Program-made: the position numbers and the translations under genes | The notes under the pieces: generated by a model | Told to the model about the DNA's origin: nothing | Database searches by the model: none | The model's input: only the letters and a program-made list of their open reading frames with translations | DNA from: Cohnella zeiphila | GTDB taxonomy: Bacteria > Bacillota > Bacilli > Paenibacillales > Paenibacillaceae | NCBI RefSeq assembly: GCF_014212055.1 | Contig: NZ_JACJVO010000009.1 | Location: 186,001-250,000, forward strand | Length of the DNA: 64,000 bases | Direction of reading: 5' to 3' | Shown here: positions 44,218 to 52,576 of the stretch, one piece after another | Numbering within the stretch: position 1 is the stretch's first letter | Layout: every line of letters starts with the position of its first letter

Positions 44218-45105
44218 TTGGTCAAGGACTCCTCGTGGCAGGCTAAAGCTTTCCAGGCAGGCAATTACTTGTTTCTGGTTTTGCTGTCGCTGCTCTGCGT
44301 CGTTCCGCTCGTTCACGTGCTGGCGATGTCCTTCAGCAGGAGCACGGAGGTCGAGGCCGGACTTGTCGGGTTGTGGCCGGTGCATTTTACGACGGACGCC
44401 TATCGATTCGTATTGGGGAAATCGGAGTTTCTGGAGTCCATTCTGGTTACGCTGAAGCGCCTCGCGATCGGAGTACCGCTGAACCTGCTGCTGGTTACGC
44501 TGCTCGCCTATCCGCTCTCCAAAGAGGTTAAAGTGTTTCCGATGCGCACCTATTTCGCCTGGTTCGTCGTGTTCACGATGCTGTTCAACGGCGGGTTGAT
44601 TCCGACCTACATGGTGGTCAAGGAAACCCATCTTCTGGATTCGATCTGGTCGCTCATCCTTCCCGGGGCGATTCCGGTGTTCCATGTCATGCTGCTGCTC
44701 AATTTCTTCCGCGGCGTTCCGAAGGAGCTGGAAGAAGCGGCGCACATGGACGGGGCGGGCCATGGGGTGACGCTGTTCCGAATCTATCTGCCGCTGTCCG
44801 TCCCCGTATTTGCGACGATCGGACTGTTCGCGATGGTCGGCCATTGGAACGCCTGGTTCGACGGCATGATCTATATGAATCACCCGAACCACTATCCGCT
44901 GCAGACGTACTTGCGCACCATCATCATCGAGCAGGATCTGACCGTGCTGAGCGCGGAAGACGCCATCTCGCAGTACCAGAACATCAATCCGCGCACGACC
45001 AGAGCCGCCCAAGTATTCCTGGGCGCGCTTCCGATTCTGCTGGCGTATCCGTTCCTGCAGAAGTATTTCATGAAAGGCATCGTGCTCGGAAGCGTCAAAG
45101 GGTAA
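44218..45105 (+). CDS. ABC transporter permease, YtcP/AraQ type
   Basis: 295 residues with six predicted membrane segments. The EAA loop is ELEEAAHMDGAGHGVTLFRIYLPLSVPVFA and the closing tail is QKYFMKGIVLGSVKG. TTG start after GGAGGGAGG. Followed 25 bases later by the GDPD gene. Confidence 0.93.
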   Translation: MVKDSSWQAKAFQAGNYLFLVLLSLLCVVPLVHVLAMSFSRSTEVEAGLVGLWPVHFTTDAYRFVLGKSEFLESILVTLKRLAIGVPLNLLLVTLLAYPLSKEVKVFPMRTYFAWFVVFTMLFNGGLIPTYMVVKETHLLDSIWSLILPGAIPVFHVMLLLNFFRGVPKELEEAAHMDGAGHGVTLFRIYLPLSVPVFATIGLFAMVGHWNAWFDGMIYMNHPNHYPLQTYLRTIIIEQDLTVLSAEDAISQYQNINPRTTRAAQVFLGALPILLAYPFLQKYFMKGIVLGSVKG

Positions 45106-45130
45106 TCCCCGATGGAGGAGAGTGGTACTT

Positions 45131-45880
45131 GTGAACATTCATGCGGTCGCACACCGGGGATACCCCGTCAAATATCCTGAGAATACTTTGTCTGCATACC
45201 GGGCCTCCCTGGATCTGAACTTTACTTACGTCGAGCTCGACGTCCATCTGAGCAAGGACGGCGTTCCCGTCCTCATGCACGACTTTACGGTCAACCGGCT
45301 GACGGACGGAACGGGCTACATCAAGGATTTTACCCTCGAAGAACTGAAGCGGCTGCGGGTGCGCGAGACGGAGCAAATCCCGACTCTGGAGGAGGCGCTC
45401 GCCCTTTATAAAGGAAGAGCGATGGTCAGTATCGAGCTGAAGCAAGCCGGAGATATCTATCCCGGCCTCGAGGAGAAGGTCCTCGAATCGGTGCGGAGAG
45501 CGGGGATGCTGGATCAAGTCTACATCATCTCGTTCGATACGTATTCCGTCATCAAGACCCGGAAGCTGTGCCCGGACGTCGAGCTTGGCATCGTCATGAG
45601 CGGGTGCACCCCGTTCGTATTCGAGCCGATGAAGGAACTGTCGATCCGGTATCTGGCCGTTCCGGTCCACGCGCTGACGCATGCTTACGCGGACGAGTGC
45701 CTCGAACGCGGGCTTCAGCTCATCGCCTGGCCGGGGGATACGGAAGAGCAGATGCAGAAGCTTCTGCAATACCCCTCCGTGCTGGTCACGACCAACGAGC
45801 TGGAACGCTGGAGAGACTTCGTCATCCGGCATCCGGAATTGAACGGCTTGGCGCCTCATTTCAAAGCTGATAAGATCTGA
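45131..45880 (+). CDS. Glycerophosphodiester phosphodiesterase family protein
   Basis: 249 residues. The GDPD barrel motifs are clear: AVAHRGYPVKYPENTLSAY (catalytic HR), YVELDVHLSKDGVPVLMHDFTVNRLTDG (metal Glu-x-Asp and second His) and MVSIELKQ. The late Trp block is LQLIAWPGDTEEQM. It cleaves glycerophosphodiesters to glycerol 3-phosphate and an alcohol, or a sugar-phosphodiester relative. No signal peptide, so it acts on something imported by the adjacent permeases. GTG 45131 is better spaced from GGAGGAG than GTG 45122. Confidence 0.88.
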   Translation: MNIHAVAHRGYPVKYPENTLSAYRASLDLNFTYVELDVHLSKDGVPVLMHDFTVNRLTDGTGYIKDFTLEELKRLRVRETEQIPTLEEALALYKGRAMVSIELKQAGDIYPGLEEKVLESVRRAGMLDQVYIISFDTYSVIKTRKLCPDVELGIVMSGCTPFVFEPMKELSIRYLAVPVHALTHAYADECLERGLQLIAWPGDTEEQMQKLLQYPSVLVTTNELERWRDFVIRHPELNGLAPHFKADKI

Positions 45881-45899
45881 AGAAAGGAGGAGTGGCCAC

Positions 45900-47402
45900 A
45901 TGCCCTTGCTGCCATCTATCAAACCGTCCCGAAAAGCTCGTATCGGTCTGTATTCCGTAGGGTTAGCCGCCTACTGGGAACAATTCCCCGGACTTCGCGA
46001 GAGGCTTCAGGCTTACGGCCGTTTCATCGAAGACAAGCTTGCCGCGTGGGCGGACGTATTCAACTACGGCTTGGTCGATACGGAACAGGAAGGCCGCCGG
46101 GCGGGGGAATGGCTGAACCGCCAGGACGTCGATCTCGTCTTCTGCCATGCGGCGACGTATTCCACCAGTTCGACGGTGCTTCCGGTCCACCAGATCCACA
46201 AGTCTCCCGTCGTCTTCCTGAATCTGCAGCCGACCGCTCGCATCAACTACGAGAAAACGACGACCGGGGAATGGCTCGCGCATTGCGGGGCTTGCCCGGT
46301 ACCCGAATTCGCAAACGCATTCAATCGCGCCGGCATTCCGTTCCGCGTCGTCAACGGTTTGCTCGGGCTCGAAGAGACGCCGGCGATTTCGCTGGCGGAC
46401 GAGGTCACGCACGAGCGGGAGGAAGCGAAGCGCGCTTGGACGGAGATTCGGGAGTGGGCGCTGGCCGCTTCCGTTCCGCGGACGCTGAGGCACAGCCGCT
46501 TCGGATTTCTCGGCAATACGTACAGCGGCATGTTGGATATGTACAGCGACTTCACCATGATCCAGGCCCAGACGGGGCTGCACGTGGAAGTGCTCGAGAT
46601 GTGCGATCTCGACAGGCTGCTTCGCGAGGTGACGCCCGAGGAAGTGCGGCGCAAGCTGGAGGAAGTTAGAGAGATCTTCGAGATCAGCGGCGATTCGCCC
46701 TCCGATCCGATAGCGCGCAAGCCTTCCGACGAGCAGCTCGACTGGTCCTGCCGCGTCGCCGCCGCCCAAGAGAAGCTCGTGATAGAGTACGGTCTGGATG
46801 CCTTATCCTACTATTATCACGGTGCGCCTGGCGGCGAGTACGAGAAGCTGCAAGGCGGCTTCATCGTCGGCCATTCCCTGCTCACGGCCCGCGGCATTCC
46901 CTGCTCGGGAGAAGGAGATCTCAAGACGGCGGTCGCCATGAAAATCTGCGATATCCTGGGCGCCGGCGGCAGCTTCTCCGAGATCGTGGTCACCGACTAC
47001 GCGGACGGGACGATCCTGCTCGGCCACGACGGACCGTTCCACATCGCGATCGCCGAAGGCAAGCCGCTGCTGAGGGGAATGGGCCTCTATCACGGCAAGC
47101 AGGGAACGGGCGTCTCGGTCGAAGCCAAAGTGGCGGCCGGGCCCGTCACCACCTTGAACGTCACGCAGACGGGCGACGGCAAGCTCAAGCTGATCAGCAG
47201 CGAAGGCGAGTCCACGAACGGTCCGATCATGCGGATCGGCAATACGCAGACGCCCGTTCGCTTCCGCGAGCATCCCGACGCCTATATGACGGGATGGTTC
47301 GCCGAAGCGCCGACGCATCATTGCGCGCTGTCCGTCGGTCATAACTCGCGGCTGTTCGAGAAGGTCGGACAGCTGCTGGGGGTCAAGCACGTCACGTTAT
47401 AA
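45900..47402 (+). CDS. L-arabinose/L-fucose isomerase-like protein
   Basis: 500 residues, the length of AraA. RIGLYSVGLAAYWEQFPGLRERL opens the fold as in AraA. SGEGDLKTAVAMKI and GSFSEIVVTDYADGTILLGHDGPFHIAI correspond to the metal-binding Glu and His region. APTHHCALSVGH near the C-terminus supplies the last His. It would isomerise an aldose to a ketose, for which the FGGY kinase at 34857 is a natural partner. Many members of this wider family have other substrates, so the sugar is open. Last gene of the operon, followed by a terminator. Confidence 0.82.
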   Translation: MPLLPSIKPSRKARIGLYSVGLAAYWEQFPGLRERLQAYGRFIEDKLAAWADVFNYGLVDTEQEGRRAGEWLNRQDVDLVFCHAATYSTSSTVLPVHQIHKSPVVFLNLQPTARINYEKTTTGEWLAHCGACPVPEFANAFNRAGIPFRVVNGLLGLEETPAISLADEVTHEREEAKRAWTEIREWALAASVPRTLRHSRFGFLGNTYSGMLDMYSDFTMIQAQTGLHVEVLEMCDLDRLLREVTPEEVRRKLEEVREIFEISGDSPSDPIARKPSDEQLDWSCRVAAAQEKLVIEYGLDALSYYYHGAPGGEYEKLQGGFIVGHSLLTARGIPCSGEGDLKTAVAMKICDILGAGGSFSEIVVTDYADGTILLGHDGPFHIAIAEGKPLLRGMGLYHGKQGTGVSVEAKVAAGPVTTLNVTQTGDGKLKLISSEGESTNGPIMRIGNTQTPVRFREHPDAYMTGWFAEAPTHHCALSVGHNSRLFEKVGQLLGVKHVTL

Positions 47403-47416
47403 GAGCTCTCGATAAT

Positions 47417-47454
47417 GAACGCATCTCCTGCAAATGAGGAGGTGCGTTCTTTTT
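47417..47454 (+). terminator. Intrinsic terminator after the isomerase gene
   Basis: Near-perfect stem between 47417-47429 (GAACGCATCTCCT) and 47437-47449 (AGGAGGTGCGTTC), then TTTTT at 47450-47454. Confidence 0.9.
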
Positions 47455-47470
47455 CGCAGGGTTACCGGAT

Positions 47471-48346
47471 TCAGATCGTTCTGCTCCTGATTCTTCGGAT
47501 GGCGGCCGCGACCCGGTCCGGACGATCCTCCTGCACGTAATGCGAGGCATCCTCCAGAATTTCGGTTTCGTGCTCCGGCAAGTGCCTCTGCCATTTGGCC
47601 AGCTGCTCGAGCGGGAAGCCGGCGCTGTCCCGGGTTCCCCACAAGATCTGGGCGGGCAAATCGGATAAGGAGGGCAGCTTCGATTCGATATCCGCGAGCC
47701 ATGTTCGGGCCTTGCGAATTTGTCTGGGAAATACCCAGGTCGGAATTCTGGATTCCGGGGTCGGGAACGGAGCGGTATAAGCGTTCCGCAAACGATCGGT
47801 GACCTTGTCGGCGTGGTGGATTCCGTGCGGAACGATAACCTTGGCGAAAAAATTGCGGCGCGTTTGCAACCAATATCCGACAGGCCAGCCCCCCATGGAA
47901 AGCGAGAACAATCTCATCGGCAGAAGATCCGCGGGCCACGCCCACGTATTCATCGCGACGAGACCCTTCAGGTTCTTCCGGTTCCGCACCGCGTAATTCA
48001 GACCGATCGGGCCGCCCCAATCCTGAACGACCAATAGGAGATCCTTCAGATCCAAACGGCGGATCAGCTCCTGAACGGCTTCCGATTGCTCCTGCGGGGT
48101 GAAGCGGTAGCCGCCGGGCGCTCTGGACATTCCGAAACCGGGATAATCCGGAGCGATCAGCCGGAATTCCCCGCGAAGCTCCTTGATCACGTTCCGGTAC
48201 AGATAAGACCATGTCGGGTTTCCGTGCAGAAGAAGCACCGCCGGTCCCTGTCCTTCGTCGAGATAATGAATGTAACCGTCGCGGTAAGGCAACCAGCGAT
48301 CGGTGAACGGATACTCCTCCGGATCCAATGGGAACGGTCTTTCCAT
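47471..48346 (-). CDS. Haloalkane dehalogenase-like alpha/beta hydrolase
   Basis: 291 residues. HGNPTWSYLYR near residue 42 is the oxyanion-hole motif of haloalkane dehalogenases. VVQDWGGPIGLNYA near 107 gives the Asp nucleophile followed by the halide-binding Trp. LWGTRDSAGF supplies the acid and EDASHYVQED the catalytic His. It hydrolyses haloalkanes or related esters/epoxides in the cytoplasm. It is transcribed alone, on the opposite strand from its neighbours, and looks unrelated to sugar use. Substrate specificity cannot be predicted. Confidence 0.85.
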   Translation of the reverse strand: MERPFPLDPEEYPFTDRWLPYRDGYIHYLDEGQGPAVLLLHGNPTWSYLYRNVIKELRGEFRLIAPDYPGFGMSRAPGGYRFTPQEQSEAVQELIRRLDLKDLLLVVQDWGGPIGLNYAVRNRKNLKGLVAMNTWAWPADLLPMRLFSLSMGGWPVGYWLQTRRNFFAKVIVPHGIHHADKVTDRLRNAYTAPFPTPESRIPTWVFPRQIRKARTWLADIESKLPSLSDLPAQILWGTRDSAGFPLEQLAKWQRHLPEHETEILEDASHYVQEDRPDRVAAAIRRIRSRTI

Positions 48347-48582
48347 AGACAGTTCCTCCTCTCTTCATGCTAGCACTTTTTTGTTTTCCACCCCTCGAAT
48401 TTTATCGTAATGCGACTATGGCACTTTGGTAAAGTAGTTACATTTTCTTGATATAGTTTCAGAAAATGAACTACGAGGCTTCAAGCCGTCGACGCGGATT
48501 TTCTTGGATGCGGCTGTCTCCTTTGAAATATACAACGCTTACAAGGAAGTAAACGATGGTTAAGCAAGTAAAAAGATGCGCG

Positions 48583-48612
48583 TTGTTCGGACATTTGCCG
48601 CCTGCCTATAAT
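48583..48612 (+). promoter_or_regulatory. Sigma-A promoter of the 48777-62972 cluster
   Basis: TTGTTC at 48583-48588, 18-base spacer, perfect TATAAT at 48607-48612. It is about 165 bases upstream of the first permease start. Confidence 0.65.
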
Positions 48613-48625
48613 GAAAGCGTAAACA
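48612..48625 (+). promoter_or_regulatory. CcpA cre box over the transcription start
   Basis: TGAAAGCGTAAACA matches 13 of 14 positions of TGWAANCGNTNWCA. It begins at the last base of the -10 box and covers the expected start point, so bound CcpA would block initiation. Confidence 0.7.
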
Positions 48626-48776
48626 AGACGGCGCTGTGTCAAACGAAGGAGGAGGACGATGGGGACAGGAAAACCGGCTCGCGTTCGCAGGAACGGCGTT
48701 CACGGACGTCATTAGAAAAAGTAGCAACTGTCGGCAAATATTCGCTTGATCATCATTGAAGAAGAGGAGTGACACG

Positions 48777-49697
48777 GTGCGACCGCAATCTTACAGCATA
48801 AAAAGCCTATCCATACGCAAATTTCTTTACATCCTGCCGTTCATGATTATGCTTGGCGTCTTCGCTTACTATCCGCTATATGGATGGGTTTATGCCTTCT
48901 TCGACTATATGCCGCCGATTCCGTTGTCGGAATCGCCGTTTGTCGGATTGAAGTGGTTTCACTCCTTGGTCGAGAACCAGGTCAAGATCGATCAGCTGCT
49001 TAAGGTCATCCAGAACACGTTCGGCATGAGCGGCTTAAGCCTTCTCTTCTCCTGGCTGCCTATGATTTTCGCCATTTTCCTGACCGAGATCAAAGCCGTC
49101 CGCTTCCGGAAGTTCATCCAGACGGTGACCACCCTTCCGAACTTTATCAGCTGGGTGCTGGTCTATTCGCTGGCCTTCTCCATGTTCTCCAGCGAAGGGA
49201 TCGTCAACGGCATGCTGAAGCAGCTGGGACTGGCCGATTCCCCGATCCTGTTCCTCCAAAGCTCCGACCATGTGTGGCTTACCATGTGGATGTGGACCAC
49301 CTGGAAGGCGTTGGGCTGGTCGGCCATCCTGTATATCGCGGCGATCATGGGAATCGACGATTCTCTATACGAAGCAGCCCATGTCGACGGCGCGACAAGA
49401 ATGCAGGTGATCCGGCATGTCGTCCTGCCGAGCATGCTTCCGACGTATTTCGTGCTGCTGATGCTGCAAATCGCGAGCTTCCTGAACAATGGATTGGAGC
49501 AGTACTTCGTCTTCCAGAATGCGTTCAACAAGGATCATATCCAGGTTCTGGACTTGTACGTGTACAACCTGGCCATGGGAGGCGGCAGCTATTCCGTATC
49601 CGTCGCGATCAGCATGCTGAAGAGCTTGATCAGCGTCGTGCTTCTCTTTTCGGTGAACGGACTATCCAAATTGTTAAGAGGAGAGAGCATCGTATGA
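48777..49697 (+). CDS. ABC transporter permease, LplB type
   Basis: 306 residues, six predicted membrane segments (first: FLYILPFMIMLGVFAYYPLYGWVYAF). The EAA loop is LYEAAHVDGATRMQVIRHVVLPSMLPTYF. GTG 48777 follows GAGGAG with 7-base spacing. The stop overlaps the next start (ATGA), so the two permeases are translationally coupled. Confidence 0.92.
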   Translation: MRPQSYSIKSLSIRKFLYILPFMIMLGVFAYYPLYGWVYAFFDYMPPIPLSESPFVGLKWFHSLVENQVKIDQLLKVIQNTFGMSGLSLLFSWLPMIFAIFLTEIKAVRFRKFIQTVTTLPNFISWVLVYSLAFSMFSSEGIVNGMLKQLGLADSPILFLQSSDHVWLTMWMWTTWKALGWSAILYIAAIMGIDDSLYEAAHVDGATRMQVIRHVVLPSMLPTYFVLLMLQIASFLNNGLEQYFVFQNAFNKDHIQVLDLYVYNLAMGGGSYSVSVAISMLKSLISVVLLFSVNGLSKLLRGESIV

Positions 49698-50656
49698 GCG
49701 ACAGCGCAGCCGAGTTGATTCCGCATGAGCCGGAACGCCAAGCGGATAGGAAAGTCAAATATCAGGCCGGCGCCGCGGACAAATTCATTACGGTTTTGAT
49801 CTATATCTTGTTTTCCCTGTTCGCTTTTGTCTGCGTTTACCCTTTTTACTCGATCATCATCAATACCATCAGCGCCAACGATATCAGCGCCAGAGGCGAA
49901 GTGGTGTTTTACCCTAAGCATATTCAATTCCAGAACTACGTGGATGTCTTTAAAATACCGGGGCTGGGGACCGCGGCGCTCGTCTCCCTGGGAAGAACGG
50001 TGATCGGAACGGCTCTGACGGTAGGGGCATCGGCTTTCCTGGGCTTTATGTTTTCCCAAGAGGACATGTGGGGGCGGAAGTTCTGGTACCGGTTTACGGT
50101 GATCACGATGTTCTTTAATGCCGGAATTATTCCCTGGTATTTGACCATGAGATCGCTGCACCTGACCAACAATTTCCTGGCTTACATTCTGCCGACGGTC
50201 GTCGCTCCTTTCTTCATCATTCTGGTGAAAACGTTCGTGGAATCGACTCCGAAAGAGCTGCAGCAGGCGGCCAGCATCGACGGGGCCGGGATCATGACCA
50301 TCTTCTTTAGGGTCATGCTGCCCATATGCAAGCCGATCTTGGCGACGGTCGCCATCTTCGCGGCCGTGGACCAATGGAACTCGTTCCAGGATACGCTGCT
50401 GCTCGTGACGGACAGCAAGCTCTACAGCCTGCAGTTTATTCTATACAACTATATTAATCAGGCCAGTTCCTTGTCGACCATGGTCAACCTGCAAAACGCC
50501 GGCTCGACGGCCATGACCAGCCTGGCGACCAAGCAGACGACGACGTCCATTCGAATGACGGTGACCATTATCGTCGTGGCGCCCATCTTGCTCATTTATC
50601 CGATTTTCCAGAGGTTCTTCGTCAAAGGGATTATGATTGGCGCCGTTAAAGGTTGA
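49694..50656 (+). CDS. ABC transporter permease, YtcP/AraQ type
   Basis: 320 residues with a hydrophilic N-terminal extension (SAAELIPHEPERQADRK) before the first of six membrane segments (FITVLIYILFSLFAFVCVYPFYSIII). The EAA loop is ELQQAASIDGAGIMTIFFRVMLPICKPILA and the tail QRFFVKGIMIGAVKG. It starts at the ATG overlapping the upstream stop. The binding protein follows 43 bases later. Confidence 0.93.
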   Translation: MSDSAAELIPHEPERQADRKVKYQAGAADKFITVLIYILFSLFAFVCVYPFYSIIINTISANDISARGEVVFYPKHIQFQNYVDVFKIPGLGTAALVSLGRTVIGTALTVGASAFLGFMFSQEDMWGRKFWYRFTVITMFFNAGIIPWYLTMRSLHLTNNFLAYILPTVVAPFFIILVKTFVESTPKELQQAASIDGAGIMTIFFRVMLPICKPILATVAIFAAVDQWNSFQDTLLLVTDSKLYSLQFILYNYINQASSLSTMVNLQNAGSTAMTSLATKQTTTSIRMTVTIIVVAPILLIYPIFQRFFVKGIMIGAVKG

Positions 50657-50699
50657 GCCGCGCCATTATAATACATCAACCAAATGTGAGGGGTTACAC

Positions 50700-52490
50700 A
50701 TGAGCAAACGAAGGAAAGCCGTAAAGAAGTCGATGACGGTCTCATTGGCCGGTCTGTTCCTGGTGACGGCCGCATTAACCGGATGCAGCAGCGGTTCCAA
50801 GAATACGCCGGCCTCCGGCGAACCGTCCGGTTCGGGTTCTAGCGCAGGCGCCTCCCAGGCGGCAGGCGCGATCGATCACAGCAAGCCGATTACCGTCACC
50901 GTGTTCGACAATGCGGCCAATTACCAAGGGGAGCAGACCGGCTGGTACGGCAAGCTGGTCAAGGACAAGTTCAATATCACGCTAAATATCCTCGCTCCGC
51001 AGGTGGCCGGCGATCAGCTGTACAAGACGAGGACGGCGGCGGGCGACCTGGGGGATCTTCTGATCGTCGATAACAGCCAGTTGGAAGAATTGATTCCGGC
51101 GGGACTCGTCATGGATCTTACCGATAAGATCAAGAATACGAAGTACTTGTCCCAATACGTGGACAACCACTTCAAGCCGTTCAACGCGGGCTTCGACAAG
51201 GTGAATCCGGAGGGCAAGATTTACGGTTTGCCGACCTTTGAAGCCGATACCTCGCCCACGACCTTCTCGGAGGAGATCCCGTATTCGAGCCCGATCATGC
51301 CTTGGGATTATTACAAGGGAGTCGGGGCCCCGAAGCTGAACAATCTGAACGACCTGCTGAACGTCCTGAAGCAAATGCATGAGAAGTATCCGAAGACGCC
51401 GGACGGCAAGCCGATCGTTCCGATTACCTTGTGGAAAGATTGGGACGGCGGCAGCATGGAGAACGTGCGCTGGCTCAGCAACTGGTACGGCTACGAGCAG
51501 CCGGACGGAACCACGACCATCCAGTTGAACGCGAAGGGCGACATCGTTCCGCTTATCGACGACAACAGCATGTACAAGAAAATTCTGCAATTCTATTTCG
51601 ACGCCAATCAGATGGGGCTGGTCGATCCCGACTCGCCGACCCAGGATTGGAACAAAGTGTCGGAGAAGCTGACCAACAAGCAGGTTCTTCTCTTGTGGTA
51701 CTCCTGGGAGAGAGGCTTCTACAATTCGATCGAGAGAGGCAAGAACGGGGACGGCAACGTGGCGGTTCCGATCGCCGACACCCACATCATTCAGAGCAGC
51801 GACGCTTATTACGGCAACGGAAGAGTGTTCGCGATCGGTTCGAAGGCGAAGAATACCGACCGCATCATGGAATTCATGGACTGGCTCTCCTCGCCGGAAG
51901 GTCTGCGCTACTACGTAAACGGCTTCGAGGGCTTCAACTACGAGAAGACGGCGGACGGCAAGTTCAAGCTGACGGAAGTCGGTCAGACGGCCTTCCAGAA
52001 CAATACGCCCGTCCCGGAGGAGTACGGCGGCGGCGGATACCAGGACGGACAAAGCAAGATCAACAGCATGATCATGAGCGATTTTACCTTCGATCCGGAC
52101 ACCAAGGAATTTTACAACAGCAACTACTGGAAAGCGACGATCGATGCGAATCAGACGGCTTTGACGACGGATTGGCAAAAAACCTTTAACGCTACGAACG
52201 CAACGGATTACTACACCAAGAACAAGATGATCGATATCGTGCCCAATATCAACACGAGTCTCGGGACCGATTCCTCGGATATCAAGAATAAACGCAGCCA
52301 GATCTCGGACTATGTGAAGAACACATCCTGGAAAATGGTATTCGCGAAAAATCAAGCGGAGTTCGATCAACTGTGGGCCAAGATGCAGAAGGACGTAGAA
52401 GGCCTCGGCTGGAAGGACGTCCTGGCCGCGGACACCGTCAAGGCTCAGAAGATCGTGAAGATGCGTGCCGATGCCTTAGCTACTAAGTAA
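50700..52490 (+). CDS. Extracellular sugar-binding lipoprotein
   Basis: 596 residues. Signal KAVKKSMTVSLAGLFLVTAA with lipobox LTGC, then a Ser/Gly linker (ASGEPSGSGSSAGAS). The body includes YKTRTAAGDLGDLLIVDN and an SPEGLRYYVNGFEGFNYE block typical of the 550-600 residue class. ATG 50700 follows GAGGGG. It ends 17 bases before a hairpin. It serves the permease pair directly upstream, and esterase and glycosidase genes follow in the same direction. Confidence 0.92.
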   Translation: MSKRRKAVKKSMTVSLAGLFLVTAALTGCSSGSKNTPASGEPSGSGSSAGASQAAGAIDHSKPITVTVFDNAANYQGEQTGWYGKLVKDKFNITLNILAPQVAGDQLYKTRTAAGDLGDLLIVDNSQLEELIPAGLVMDLTDKIKNTKYLSQYVDNHFKPFNAGFDKVNPEGKIYGLPTFEADTSPTTFSEEIPYSSPIMPWDYYKGVGAPKLNNLNDLLNVLKQMHEKYPKTPDGKPIVPITLWKDWDGGSMENVRWLSNWYGYEQPDGTTTIQLNAKGDIVPLIDDNSMYKKILQFYFDANQMGLVDPDSPTQDWNKVSEKLTNKQVLLLWYSWERGFYNSIERGKNGDGNVAVPIADTHIIQSSDAYYGNGRVFAIGSKAKNTDRIMEFMDWLSSPEGLRYYVNGFEGFNYEKTADGKFKLTEVGQTAFQNNTPVPEEYGGGGYQDGQSKINSMIMSDFTFDPDTKEFYNSNYWKATIDANQTALTTDWQKTFNATNATDYYTKNKMIDIVPNINTSLGTDSSDIKNKRSQISDYVKNTSWKMVFAKNQAEFDQLWAKMQKDVEGLGWKDVLAADTVKAQKIVKMRADALATK

Positions 52491-52507
52491 AATAATGTAT
52501 TGCTCCA

Positions 52508-52545
52508 GGAGGGGGATGGGTCCAACCGTATCCCCCTCCGATTTT
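52508..52545 (+). terminator. Hairpin after the binding-protein gene
   Basis: GGAGGGGGAT (52508-52517) pairs exactly with ATCCCCCTCC (52530-52539), then GATTTTATT. The tail is weak and downstream genes are co-directional, so it probably acts as a partial terminator or mRNA-stabilising structure. Confidence 0.65.
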
Positions 52546-52576
52546 ATTCCATAGGACGATGAAGGGGAGACCTGCG

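Larger units (their letters stand above)
48347..48776. other. Regulatory gap before the third ABC cluster
   Basis: About 430 bases without a supported gene. A 67-codon open frame (48556-48759) runs across the promoter described below and is not credible. The transcript leader from about 48619 to the GTG at 48777 shows no evident structure. Confidence 0.6.

Noticed and set aside
48556..48759. 67-codon plus-strand frame before the third ABC cluster
   Set aside because: A promoter with TATAAT and a cre box lies inside it, so it would not be transcribed from its start.
50982..52370. 462-codon open frame on the minus strand
   Set aside because: Opposite a binding-protein gene with signal peptide and lipobox; no domain resemblance.
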